Shown one piece after another: positions 1 to 8,550 of a stretch of 49,825 bases of DNA. Position 1 is the stretch's first letter. Every line of letters begins with the position of its first letter. The DNA comes from Mediterraneibacter glycyrrhizinilyticus (lineage in GTDB: Bacteria > Bacillota > Clostridia > Lachnospirales > Lachnospiraceae): the NCBI RefSeq assembly GCF_016902345.1, contig NZ_JACJLR010000024.1, forward strand, positions 1 to 49,825, in the 5' to 3' direction. A model generated the notes under the pieces. That model ran no database searches. It was not told where the DNA came from and worked only from the letters and a program-made list of their open reading frames with translations. Made by a program: the position numbers and the translations under genes.

Positions 1-164
1 GACTGTGTGGTGACTTTGCTGAAGACCTTAGCGTAAGCGGGAAAAGATACTTTCAGTTCCGCAGTGAGCTTCAGGGCGACAGCAGACTGGAGGTCCTTGA
101 AATAATAATAATCACGGACCAGGTTTCGCAGATCGACAACAGAATCATCCGGGAGGAAAAAATC
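1..164 (+). other. left edge of window, no complete gene
   Basis: No complete gene is visible. One frame closes with a stop at 34-36 and could be the tail of an upstream gene. Another frame is open from position 3 straight into the gene that starts at 165, without a stop. A GGGAGG ribosome binding site lies just before 165, so the ATG there is the preferred start. Whether the open 54 codons are coding cannot be decided from the window. Confidence 0.4.
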
Positions 165-734
165 ATGGCAAACAAAGTAACTATTCCGACAAAGGTAATC
201 ACAGGCGTAAACACCAGATGGAGCTATGCGAATGTCTGGGATCCGAAGAGCATCAACGGCGGTGCTCCGAAGTACAGCGTGTCGCTCATCATTCCGAAGT
301 CCGATACCGCGACAGTCGCAAAGATCAAGGCAGCCATTCAGGCAGCCTATGAAGAAGGTCAGAGCAAGCTTAAGGGCAACGGCAAGTCCGTTCCTGCCCT
401 CTCCGCTATCAAGACACCTCTCCGTGACGGTGATCTGGAGAGACCGGATGATGAGGCTTACAAGAACGCCTACTTTATCAACGCCAACAGCGCAACGGCT
501 CCCGGCATCGTGGATGCGGACAGACAGCCGATCCTGGAACGCTCTGAAGTTTACTCCGGCGTGTACGGCAGAGCCAGCATCAACCTGTACGCCTTCAACA
601 GCAACGGCAACAAGGGTATCGCCTGCGGTCTGAACAACCTTCAGAAGATCCGCGACGGTGAACCTCTCGGCGGTAAGTCCAGAGCTGAGGATGACTTTGC
701 AACGGCAGACGATGAGGATGATTTCCTCGACTAA
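165..734 (+). CDS. DUF2815 family phage-type ssDNA-binding-like protein
   Basis: 189 aa. The opening (MANKVTIPTKVITGVNTR, then SIIPKSD-like text) and the acidic tail DDEDDFLD match the DUF2815 family found in phage and integrative-element replication modules, where it is thought to bind single-stranded DNA. The acidic C-terminal tip is like that of SSB proteins and would recruit partners. GGGAGG lies 8 nt before the ATG. A small membrane protein gene and a DNA polymerase gene follow on the same strand, so this is the start of a visible replication block. The family is recognised by sequence; the ssDNA-binding role is inferred from family context. Confidence 0.82.
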   Translation: MANKVTIPTKVITGVNTRWSYANVWDPKSINGGAPKYSVSLIIPKSDTATVAKIKAAIQAAYEEGQSKLKGNGKSVPALSAIKTPLRDGDLERPDDEAYKNAYFINANSATAPGIVDADRQPILERSEVYSGVYGRASINLYAFNSNGNKGIACGLNNLQKIRDGEPLGGKSRAEDDFATADDEDDFLD

Positions 735-742
735 CCTGACAA

Positions 743-777
743 CCAATGCAGGTGGCGGCAATGCCGCCGCTGCCTGC
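743..777 (+). other. GC-rich hairpin between DUF2815 gene and small membrane protein gene
   Basis: An inverted repeat of GGCAG/GGCGGC type folds around a short AAT loop just after the DUF2815 stop. No T-run follows, so it is not a standard intrinsic terminator. It may be an mRNA-stabilising or processing hairpin within the replication operon. Confidence 0.35.
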
Positions 778-808
778 GACAATCTAAAGAAAGAATGAGG
801 TAATAATC

Positions 809-1024
809 ATGGAATTTGCAAACAGTGTAGTAAATCTTATCGGTAACATCATATGCTTAGGTCTTCTTGTGACCTTCCTTGTGGGACTGATCTTCGGGAT
901 CAAGTTCATGATTCAGGCAAAAACGCAGGATCGTGAAGAGTATTTACGCAAGAAAGAAAAGGATGAGCTGGAACGCAAAGAAGCAGAGCTCAGATACCAG
1001 AGGATGCTGGAAGACAGACGTTAA
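809..1024 (+). CDS. small single-pass membrane protein, element-encoded
   Basis: 71 aa. Residues about 8-35 are hydrophobic (LIGNIICLGLLVTFLVGLIF) and form one membrane helix. The remaining half is highly charged (KKEKDELERKEAELRYQ) and should form a cytoplasmic coiled coil. GAGGT precedes the ATG. It lies between the DUF2815 gene and the polymerase gene, so it is probably expressed with the replication block. No named family is recognised; a membrane anchor or a small holin-like or scaffold role are both possible and untested. Confidence 0.65.
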   Translation: MEFANSVVNLIGNIICLGLLVTFLVGLIFGIKFMIQAKTQDREEYLRKKEKDELERKEAELRYQRMLEDRR

Positions 1025-1084
1025 ACAGACGGGAGGCGGCAGGTATGATCTGCCGCTTCTCTTTTCATGGAAAGGACAATGATG

Positions 1085-3067
1085 ATGAAAGAAATGTCAA
1101 TCGACTTAGAGACTTACAGCGACGTGAATATCACCAAGTGCGGTGCTTACAAGTACGCTGAGTCTGATGAATTTGAGATACTGCTCTTCGGAGTCTCAGT
1201 GGATGGCGGACCCGTCAAGGTATACGACCTTGCCTGCGGCGACACCATTCCGGAAGAGATCCTTGCAGCATTATCTGATGAGAATGTAACCAAGTGGGCT
1301 TTCAATGCTTCCTTTGAGCGGATTTGTCTCTCCAACTGGCTGAAAAAGCATCGCCCGGAATACTTCACTAGCTACAGCATCCCAGAGGATCCCGCCGGTC
1401 AGTACCTGAATCCGGCATCCTGGAAATGCACCATGATCTGGTCAGCCTATATGGGACTTCCGCTCTCACTGGAAGGTGTCGGAGCCGTCCTGAAGCTGCA
1501 GGATCAGAAGCTGAAGGAAGGCAAAGACCTGATCCGTTACTTCTGTACTCCCTGCAAACCTACCAAGGCAAACGGCGGTCGCACCCGGAATCTTCCAGAG
1601 CATGATCCTGAGAAATGGGAACTCTTTAAGAAATACAATCAGCGCGATGTGGAAGTCGAGATGGCGATACAGAAGCGCCTGTCGAAATACCCTGTCCCGG
1701 ACTTCATCTGGGATGAATATCATCTCGATCAGGAGATCAACGACAGAGGTATCGCCCTGGATATGGATGTGGTGGAGAACGCCATCACCTTTGATGAACG
1801 CTCAAAGACTGCCCTCTCCGAAACCATGCAGGATATCACCGGTGTAGAGAACCCGAACAGCGTGATGCAGATGAAAGCCTGGCTCTCTGAAAACGGTATA
1901 GAAGCAGAATCACTCGGAAAGAAGGATGTGGCAAAACTGATCGATGATACTGACGGCCAAGTAGAAGAAGCCCTCCGACTCCGCCTGCAGCTTGCAAAAT
2001 CATCTGTTAAGAAGTATCAGGCCATGCAGAATGCTGTCTGCAAAGACGGCAGAGCTCATGGCATGTTCCAGTTCTACGGAGCCAACCGATCCGGCAGATG
2101 GGCAGGCAGGCTGATCCAGTTACAGAACCTTCCGCAGAACCACATGCCGGATCTCGCAGAAGCCAGAGCCATTGTGAAAGCCGGCGATTACGATACCCTG
2201 CAGCTGCTCTATGATGATATCCCGGACACGTTGTCACAGCTGATACGGACAGCCTTTGTACCCCGTCCCGGATACAAGTTTATCGTCAGCGACTTCTCCG
2301 CCATTGAAGCCAGAGTACTGGCCTACCTTGCCGGTGAGACCTGGCGCTCTAAAGTATTTGCGGAAGGAAAAGATATCTACTGTGCCTCTGCCAGTCAGAT
2401 GTTCGGCGTTCCGGTTGAAAAGCATGGTATCAACGGTCATCTCCGTCAGAAAGGTAAAATCGCAGAATTGGCTCTCGGATACGGCGGTAGCGTTGGTGCT
2501 CTAAAATCAATGGGAGCGTTGGAAATGGGATTGACCGAAGAAGAACTGCAGCCGCTGGTCAACTCCTGGCGGAACTCCAACCCAATGATCACCGCCTTCT
2601 GGTGGGACATCGACCGTGCGGTCAAGACCACTATTACGCAGCGCATCCAGACGGAAGTACGCGGGATCCGCTTCTTTTATAAAAGCGGTATGCTCTTCAT
2701 CAAGCTACCCTCAGGTCGCCTGCTCTCTTACGTGAAACCACGTATCGGAGAAAACCAATATGGCGGCGAATCCGTCACCTATGAAGGTGTTGGATCTACA
2801 AAGAAATGGGAACGTATCGAATCCTACGGTCCGAAGTTCGTGGAAAACATCGTCCAGGCCGTCAGCCGCGATATCCTCTGCTACGCCATGAAAACACTCC
2901 GGCACTGCTTCATCGTCGGTCACGTTCATGATGAGCTGATCATCGAATGCAGCCCTGATGTTGACCTGAATGTGATCTGTAAGCAGATGGGCAGATCTCC
3001 GGACTGGATGCCGGACATCCTGCTCCGCGCCGATGGGTACGAAACCAATTTTTATAAAAAAGACTGA
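1085..3067 (+). CDS. family A DNA polymerase, phage/mobile-element type
   Basis: About 660 aa. An N-terminal 3'-5' exonuclease domain begins with the acidic motif SIDLETYSD. The polymerase domain shows motif A (SDFSAIEARVLAYLAG), a helix O-like stretch (KIAELALGYGG) and motif C (GHVHDELIIE), so both catalytic aspartates are present. It lacks the 5'-3' exonuclease of cellular PolI, which fits the short polymerases of clostridial prophages and integrative elements. Several ATGs occur at 1067-1085. The one at 1085 sits 8 nt after AAAGGA and begins MKEMSIDLE, like relatives. It would replicate the element together with the upstream DUF2815 protein. Confidence 0.9.
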   Translation: MKEMSIDLETYSDVNITKCGAYKYAESDEFEILLFGVSVDGGPVKVYDLACGDTIPEEILAALSDENVTKWAFNASFERICLSNWLKKHRPEYFTSYSIPEDPAGQYLNPASWKCTMIWSAYMGLPLSLEGVGAVLKLQDQKLKEGKDLIRYFCTPCKPTKANGGRTRNLPEHDPEKWELFKKYNQRDVEVEMAIQKRLSKYPVPDFIWDEYHLDQEINDRGIALDMDVVENAITFDERSKTALSETMQDITGVENPNSVMQMKAWLSENGIEAESLGKKDVAKLIDDTDGQVEEALRLRLQLAKSSVKKYQAMQNAVCKDGRAHGMFQFYGANRSGRWAGRLIQLQNLPQNHMPDLAEARAIVKAGDYDTLQLLYDDIPDTLSQLIRTAFVPRPGYKFIVSDFSAIEARVLAYLAGETWRSKVFAEGKDIYCASASQMFGVPVEKHGINGHLRQKGKIAELALGYGGSVGALKSMGALEMGLTEEELQPLVNSWRNSNPMITAFWWDIDRAVKTTITQRIQTEVRGIRFFYKSGMLFIKLPSGRLLSYVKPRIGENQYGGESVTYEGVGSTKKWERIESYGPKFVENIVQAVSRDILCYAMKTLRHCFIVGHVHDELIIECSPDVDLNVICKQMGRSPDWMPDILLRADGYETNFYKKD

Positions 3068-3075
3068 CATGAAAA

Positions 3076-3108
3076 TAGCGGCTCCCGGTTCATCGCCGGA
3101 GGCCGCTA
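3076..3108. terminator. hairpin between convergent polymerase and doc genes
   Basis: TAGCGGC at 3076-3082 pairs with GCCGCTA at 3102-3108, with further CCGG pairing inside. It lies between two convergent genes and could stop transcription from either side, although U-runs are poor. It also marks the edge between the replication block and the oppositely oriented defence cargo. Confidence 0.5.
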
Positions 3109-3116
3109 TATAGCTG

Positions 3117-3563
3117 TCATAGTTCTCTGTTAATTGCATTGTAGATTTCCAGTTTTAATGCTTCATCCTCATCATAACTTCCATTCAAAATGGCTTCCAT
3201 TATTTTGTGCAGTAATTCCTTATCTATCTTACTGGCGGCTACATTTAAACTAATGTTTTCTGTCTTTGCTAAAAAGGTCTCAGCTATTGATAAATAACCG
3301 TTGAGTAAAAGAAACAGAGTAGACAGCGTAATCGCAAGTCGCTTATTCCCATCGGCAAAACTATGAAACTGGCAGGTGCAGAAAAAAAGATGCGTCAATT
3401 TGTCTACAAATGTCGGATACCAATCATCATTTTGTATGTTATAAAGAACGCTCTCTAATTTCCCAAAATCAAGTTCCTCTAAAGTTCCTCCACCACTGTA
3501 CTGAATGGTTTTCTCGTGAGTAATTTTGGCTTGTTCGGGAGTTATATAAATAAACCTATCCAT
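3117..3563 (-). CDS. doc: Doc/Fic-family toxin
   Basis: 148 aa, a usual length for Doc proteins. The active-site motif reads HSFADGNKR, matching the H-x-F-x-D-x-N-K-R signature of the Doc branch of the Fic superfamily. Phage P1 Doc phosphorylates EF-Tu and blocks translation. Its start overlaps the stop of the upstream RhuM-like gene by one base (TAATG), so the two are translationally coupled. No small Phd-type antitoxin is present, and the RhuM-like protein is the likely partner. It is the last gene of the long defence operon. The exact target is inferred from family only. Confidence 0.8.
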   Translation of the reverse strand: MDRFIYITPEQAKITHEKTIQYSGGGTLEELDFGKLESVLYNIQNDDWYPTFVDKLTHLFFCTCQFHSFADGNKRLAITLSTLFLLLNGYLSIAETFLAKTENISLNVAASKIDKELLHKIMEAILNGSYDEDEALKLEIYNAINREL

Positions 3564-4591
3564 TATTCACTCTCCTTCAAGCGCTTGAGTACATCTTGGT
3601 TCTCCGACATCAATTTTTCTAGTTCATCTCCAGCAGCTCCGAGGAAACGTTCGTATTCTTCCCTTTCAAGAGGCTTTATATATTCTTCTAACTGATAATG
3701 GAATGCATCTCTCAATGCCATATCTCTACTAGCCATTTTAGTTCTTGCCTGAATAATAAGAGGCTTCCATAAAGGCAAAGACTCAAATGCTTTAAACAAA
3801 TCAGACAATTCCCAGTTGTTGAGCTTTCTTCCCAGTTTCTCCGATTGCTGTTTGATTAGCTCTGCAAGTCCGCATTCATACGAGGCAATAAGTGTAAGTA
3901 TTTCTGAGTAGAACGTATCCCTCACTCTATCTTTTGAAGATAGTTTAAGAATTTGCTTATATTCTCTGGCTTTCTCCCGGAATATGCTTTGATAAATCTT
4001 ATCCGTGTATATTCCGTATTTGGCATTTCCCATATCAACATAATCTCGAAGAGCATCAGTAAATTCTTTTCTGTAATTCTCCTCCTGAAGGAAAGCACCT
4101 ATAAAATCGCTATCCCTTTGGTTGATGTATTTAGTAGCGCCACCAGCCTTTTGATTGATGAAATCAATGACGATATCGAGCATTACTTGCCTTAAGCTCT
4201 TTGCTGTTGGGCTTTCTACTAGAAGCATTGCAAGATTTAGAAATGATCTGAAATCAAAAATAGCTAACTGCGGTGTTCGGTTACTGATGTTCCCGACATT
4301 TATGTCGGGAACATCCTGCTCGCTAACACAAGCAAGGAATTCCTTCAGTCTCTTGCCTTTTAATACCTCATATCCATTGCCAGAAATCTCTTCCTGATTT
4401 TCGCTTACATATCTTTCTACTGTTCTAAGCTCCACTTCAAAGTATGTAGCAACCATACTTTTCGTAAAGCACAACTTATCTTCAAAGTATATGCCCTGAA
4501 TACGCGTTTGTTTTTGAATCTCAGCAATAGCAAGATCATTATTCAAAATGTTCTGCCGATCGAGCTGGGATACTGTTAAGTCTTTATCCAT
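3563..4591 (-). CDS. RhuM-like DNA-binding partner of Doc
   Basis: 342 aa. The N-terminal region (residues about 30-90, TKSMVATYFEVELRTVERYV) reads as a helix-turn-helix of the RhuM/KilA-like type that recurs in virulence RhuM proteins and element regulators. The rest is helical and charged, ending LEKLMSENQDVLKRLKESE. The gene starts on the base directly after the mcrC stop and ends overlapping doc, so it belongs to the same transcript. By position it is the likely antitoxin or regulator of Doc. Its base composition is noticeably AT-richer than the mcr genes, suggesting a separate origin. Confidence 0.6.
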   Translation of the reverse strand: MDKDLTVSQLDRQNILNNDLAIAEIQKQTRIQGIYFEDKLCFTKSMVATYFEVELRTVERYVSENQEEISGNGYEVLKGKRLKEFLACVSEQDVPDINVGNISNRTPQLAIFDFRSFLNLAMLLVESPTAKSLRQVMLDIVIDFINQKAGGATKYINQRDSDFIGAFLQEENYRKEFTDALRDYVDMGNAKYGIYTDKIYQSIFREKAREYKQILKLSSKDRVRDTFYSEILTLIASYECGLAELIKQQSEKLGRKLNNWELSDLFKAFESLPLWKPLIIQARTKMASRDMALRDAFHYQLEEYIKPLEREEYERFLGAAGDELEKLMSENQDVLKRLKESE

Positions 4592-5677
4592 TCAACTCAC
4601 CTCTATTTTACAAAGTGTTCTAATTCCAAAAAAATCCTCTGCCAGCTTATCCAGCTGAGCTGCAATCAGCGGAAATTCCTTATTCAAATCCAGCGTTTTT
4701 GCCCCGATCTGATTTCCACCCATGTTAAACATGCAGTCCGGAGTGATATCTTCATCCGTCTTCGCATATAGAAGGATGCCTGCCACATTTCCGGTATTGT
4801 CCTTATCCTGGTTCTTAACATAGGTGAATATCTGATAAACATTACCGGAATGAAGGGAATACTTATCAAACTGCTTCTGCAGTGTTCTTCCGTAATATTT
4901 TGCGTCTATAATCAGAATCTTCTCTTTCAGTCGCAGCATTATATCTGTCTGCATAACAGGAAGGAATCGGATCATAGACTCACTGTTTTCCCCAACGAGA
5001 TCCCATTTAACCTGCCCGGCCTTGACCTCTGACAGATATGTATGATGCTGATGATAGTATTCCAAAATGAACTTCTCATAGAGTCTTGCCATATGATCAT
5101 CAGAGAATGCAACCATCTTATACTCACCTTTTTCGGTGGTCTGAAGCATGCCATCCAATACGAAGTAGCAGACATTGATCAGGAGCTCATAATTCTTGCT
5201 ATTCCGCTGATAGTGAATGCGGCTCCATGGTATTTCCGAAGGATCAAGCTGTTCTATCCCATCGAAGAAGACCAGCAACTTCTTTAATGCCACTTTACGT
5301 TCAAAATCGACACCATCATCGATAAGAAGGTAATGGATTGTGGTTTTCAAAATCTGGTTCAGAAGATTATTCTCTGACAGCTCATCGAATTCACAAGCCA
5401 GCTTCCGTTTGTGTTGAATCCGGTTCCGTATAGTTTCCGGCATATCCAGCTTGCCACGCATAACGGATAGCGTTTCATTTTTAGTAATGTATTCGCGGTA
5501 CAGCCCTTGTTTTAGTTGTTGTGCAATGCCCTTGCTAAGAATTGCAGCAAAAAGGTCCTGTGCATGATCAAACCTCTCCGAAGCAACCTCATCATAATTT
5601 GACTGCTTCAAAATCTGAAATGCATAGGAAAGCATATAGTATATGTTTTTGATAAATATGCTTTTATCCTTAATCAT
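4592..5677 (-). CDS. mcrC: McrC-like component of McrBC modification-dependent restriction
   Basis: 361 aa from the ATG at 5677 (MIKDKSIFIKNIYYMLSYAF). This start overlaps the mcrB stop by 8 nt, as usual for mcrBC. The N-terminal KNIYYMLSYAFQ is characteristic of McrC, and the C-terminal half has a PD-(D/E)XK-like core (DIMLRLKEKILIIDAKYYG: D, then D-A-K). McrC supplies the endonuclease that is driven by translocating McrB rings after they recognise modified DNA. A longer upstream start would run deep into mcrB and has no ribosome binding site. Confidence 0.88.
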   Translation of the reverse strand: MIKDKSIFIKNIYYMLSYAFQILKQSNYDEVASERFDHAQDLFAAILSKGIAQQLKQGLYREYITKNETLSVMRGKLDMPETIRNRIQHKRKLACEFDELSENNLLNQILKTTIHYLLIDDGVDFERKVALKKLLVFFDGIEQLDPSEIPWSRIHYQRNSKNYELLINVCYFVLDGMLQTTEKGEYKMVAFSDDHMARLYEKFILEYYHQHHTYLSEVKAGQVKWDLVGENSESMIRFLPVMQTDIMLRLKEKILIIDAKYYGRTLQKQFDKYSLHSGNVYQIFTYVKNQDKDNTGNVAGILLYAKTDEDITPDCMFNMGGNQIGAKTLDLNKEFPLIAAQLDKLAEDFFGIRTLCKIEVS

Positions 5678-8519
5678 CAAACACTCCACGCAAATTCTTT
5701 TCCCATCTGGAAAGCTTGTCCGGCTCATCGAACCAGTACTCTCCAAGCATAGGCAAAATATCAAATTCTACAACAGAACGCATCCACTCATCAGTGCAAC
5801 CGGCTTCCTCTCTTCCGCAGAAATAGCTATGGCCGATCTGGAATCCGCGTCCAAGCGATTTATCATCTGTTATCTCTTTATTCAGTGCCTTGATCTGGTC
5901 AATCAACGCATTGAAGGTCTCGTTCGCAAACCCATTCTGATATTTAGTGAATCCCTCTGAATTAAATCCCGGCTCCATTTCAAAGAAACTGAACCTTCTC
6001 CTGAGTGCATAGTCGATCATGGCAAGACTTCGATCTGCCGTATTCATCATACCGATGATGTACAGATTCTCCGGCACAGAGAAAGGCATTCCGCTATAGG
6101 CCAGTGTTGCCTTGGTTCCACGATAATCCTTCTCTATCAGCATAAGCAGTTCACCGAAGATCTTGCTCATATTTCCTCGGTTGATTTCATCGATAATAAA
6201 GAAGAATTCCTTGTCCGGATGATTCGCAGCTGTCTGACAGAACCTATAGAAGATACCATCTGTGAGCTTGAAATCAGCACCGTCCGGGCGATAGCCCATG
6301 ATGAAATCCTCATAGGAATAATTCTGATGGAACTGAACCATCTCTATACGGGAGTCATCTACCGCTCCCATCATGGCGTATGCCAGTTTCTTTGCTGTAA
6401 AGGTCTTTCCCACACCAGGCGCACCCTGCAGGATAAGGTTCTTCTTATTTCTGAGAAGTGCTTCCAGAACATCGTAACGTTCCTCGGTCATATAAACCTT
6501 ATTGAGGAAATCTTCCTTTGTGTATTTCTGTATTGAAGCATCAGCCTGTTTCAGCGGATTATCATCACGGATGATATCCATGATAAAATCAAATTCGCCC
6601 TTAGTAAGCTTGAACAAGCTTCCGTTTGGCTGAACAAAGAACTCCATCTTTTCAAGCTCCGGACACGCTTTCAGATCCAGATATTCGATAGGCGATGTCA
6701 GTCCTTCTGTTTTTTCAAAATAGATAGACTTTCCATCATTGGCCTGCGTAATCTTAGCAAGCGCAACTACCTTCTTTACGGGATTTGCTTCATAACCGAT
6801 GACAATGTCACCGACCTTTGCGTCAAGGAAGTTCTGGAAAATACGTCTCTTATGACCATTTTCGTTATACAGCGTATAGCTCTGCTCTTCACCGACTTTA
6901 AGATCAGCGAAACTCCATATCTTTGGATTAGCAGTCAGCCACCAATAGCCTTGCTTCTGATCAGCATCTCCAAACAGCTTGTTTATCGTCATATCAAAAT
7001 ATGGAACAAGAATGGCTTCTTCAAACAACTTCTGGTCATCGTTATCAACTCTGATACAGGTAGAGTTATCATTTGGTGACCACCATTTCTGGACACCCTT
7101 ATACGCAGAAGTATCCTTTGATTCGGCGATAACACGATAGTACCTTTCATACCATCCGTCTTCCATCTCCGGATTAAGCACTGGCTTATCAGTTGTAAAC
7201 TGGCCCAGGATTCTGATGCTGTTTCCGTAACACAGATAGAAGTAATCGCCTTTTTTAATGCTGTCCATAAAGCTCTCACCCTGAGAGACCTTTGAAACAG
7301 CCTTTGCTTTTGTTGTGCTATGAACAACCGCTACTTTCCGGTCTTCAAATATCGATCTGTTTCTTTCCGATATCGACCCGTGACTGATTTTCCATATTGC
7401 AGGAGTATCATCTACATACAGAGGAATATCACTCAGATCGACCTTCTCCAAAGCCTCTGACAGCTCATCCCGCAGTTTCCAAATATACACGCCATCTGTG
7501 GAGCTGTCGGCTTCTTTTCCGACATAAAGGATCGGCCACCAACGTGAATTCTCTGTATCTCTGATCATAACCGGGCAGCCCGTTTTCTCAGCAACTCTCT
7601 TGGCAAGTGACTGTGATCCGTTATTATAAAAATTCGGATTCTCACCATACTTGACGGAAAGCTGCTTGCATGTAGCTGCACCGCCATAATCCTTCAACCT
7701 CTTAACAATTTTCAGGCTACTTCCTGTAAATACAGAGCTATCATTCAGTAACTCAATCCAGTCCTCTACGCCAAGTTCCGGTGTGTAGTCCTCCGTCTTC
7801 GGAAACCATTCATTCTCATCCTTCTCTGCATTCTGGGCGTTCAGATAAAAACGTGCAAGATAGAACCCGACATCTATAGTTGCGGTCTTAAGTTCTGGAT
7901 CAGGATAGCAGCTCGCTGTAATACCATTCTTGAAAAGCTCCACTATCTCCGAATCGGCCTTAATGGCTTCACAGATTTCGTCATACATCTGAAAACCGCC
8001 GATCAAAGTCTCCACGGTTCCATTTTTCTTTGGCATGTAATCCAATGACAACTCTCTAGCTGCGGCACGGAACAGCTCATACTTGTAGATATAATACTTA
8101 TCCGGATAACGCAGCCAGAGATAAGTGCTGATGGCATTTGTGTTCTGATAATGGTTCCTCCAGGTACCATCGTCATACTTCGATCGCATTTCTTCGGCTG
8201 CCGTTTGAAAAGCATCCACCCTTGCTGCCAGATCCTGAGATTCATCGAAAAGATTTCGGAACATTGCCCTTGTTGCTTCATCATCAGCTTTGGCAAAGTT
8301 TGTGATCATACCCCGTGGATAAGCATAGCCGGATGCCAACAGATTGAATGTCTTATCTGTTGCCTGCTTGAACATCTCTCCAAAGTTTTCGGCATCAATA
8401 TTCCAGTGATCCTGGAAGTGTTTGATAGCCTCCCACTTATATTTCTCATCATCCCAATGGCTCGGAAAGTACGCCTTGTATCCTTCCAATATGGGATTCA
8501 GTTTTTCTAAATCAATCAT
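5670..8519 (-). CDS. mcrB: McrB-like GTPase with internal EVE domain
   Basis: 949 aa from the ATG at 8519, with AGGAGG ending 5 nt upstream. The AAA+ motor is C-terminal: Walker A GAPGVGKT near residues 699-706, Walker B FFFIIDEINRGN near 772-783, and MNTADRS near 825, the McrB consensus that favours GTP. A PUA-like EVE domain is readable at about 525-645 (YWWLTANPKIWSF onward, then VGDIVIGYEA). Residues about 370-460 (GDYFYLCYGN) may be a second PUA-like fold. EVE modules flip out and read modified bases, so this protein probably recognises the modified site while McrC cuts. It is longer than E. coli McrB because of the recognition part. Confidence 0.88.
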   Translation of the reverse strand: MIDLEKLNPILEGYKAYFPSHWDDEKYKWEAIKHFQDHWNIDAENFGEMFKQATDKTFNLLASGYAYPRGMITNFAKADDEATRAMFRNLFDESQDLAARVDAFQTAAEEMRSKYDDGTWRNHYQNTNAISTYLWLRYPDKYYIYKYELFRAAARELSLDYMPKKNGTVETLIGGFQMYDEICEAIKADSEIVELFKNGITASCYPDPELKTATIDVGFYLARFYLNAQNAEKDENEWFPKTEDYTPELGVEDWIELLNDSSVFTGSSLKIVKRLKDYGGAATCKQLSVKYGENPNFYNNGSQSLAKRVAEKTGCPVMIRDTENSRWWPILYVGKEADSSTDGVYIWKLRDELSEALEKVDLSDIPLYVDDTPAIWKISHGSISERNRSIFEDRKVAVVHSTTKAKAVSKVSQGESFMDSIKKGDYFYLCYGNSIRILGQFTTDKPVLNPEMEDGWYERYYRVIAESKDTSAYKGVQKWWSPNDNSTCIRVDNDDQKLFEEAILVPYFDMTINKLFGDADQKQGYWWLTANPKIWSFADLKVGEEQSYTLYNENGHKRRIFQNFLDAKVGDIVIGYEANPVKKVVALAKITQANDGKSIYFEKTEGLTSPIEYLDLKACPELEKMEFFVQPNGSLFKLTKGEFDFIMDIIRDDNPLKQADASIQKYTKEDFLNKVYMTEERYDVLEALLRNKKNLILQGAPGVGKTFTAKKLAYAMMGAVDDSRIEMVQFHQNYSYEDFIMGYRPDGADFKLTDGIFYRFCQTAANHPDKEFFFIIDEINRGNMSKIFGELLMLIEKDYRGTKATLAYSGMPFSVPENLYIIGMMNTADRSLAMIDYALRRRFSFFEMEPGFNSEGFTKYQNGFANETFNALIDQIKALNKEITDDKSLGRGFQIGHSYFCGREEAGCTDEWMRSVVEFDILPMLGEYWFDEPDKLSRWEKNLRGVFDD

Positions 8520-8550
8520 GCGCTCCTCCTTCCAAGCCATCGGTTGTTTA

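Noticed and set aside
4592..5764. Longer start for McrC (390 aa)
   Set aside because: It would overlap mcrB by 95 nt, and the first 29 residues are not McrC-like; the ATG at 5677 gives the usual short overlap.
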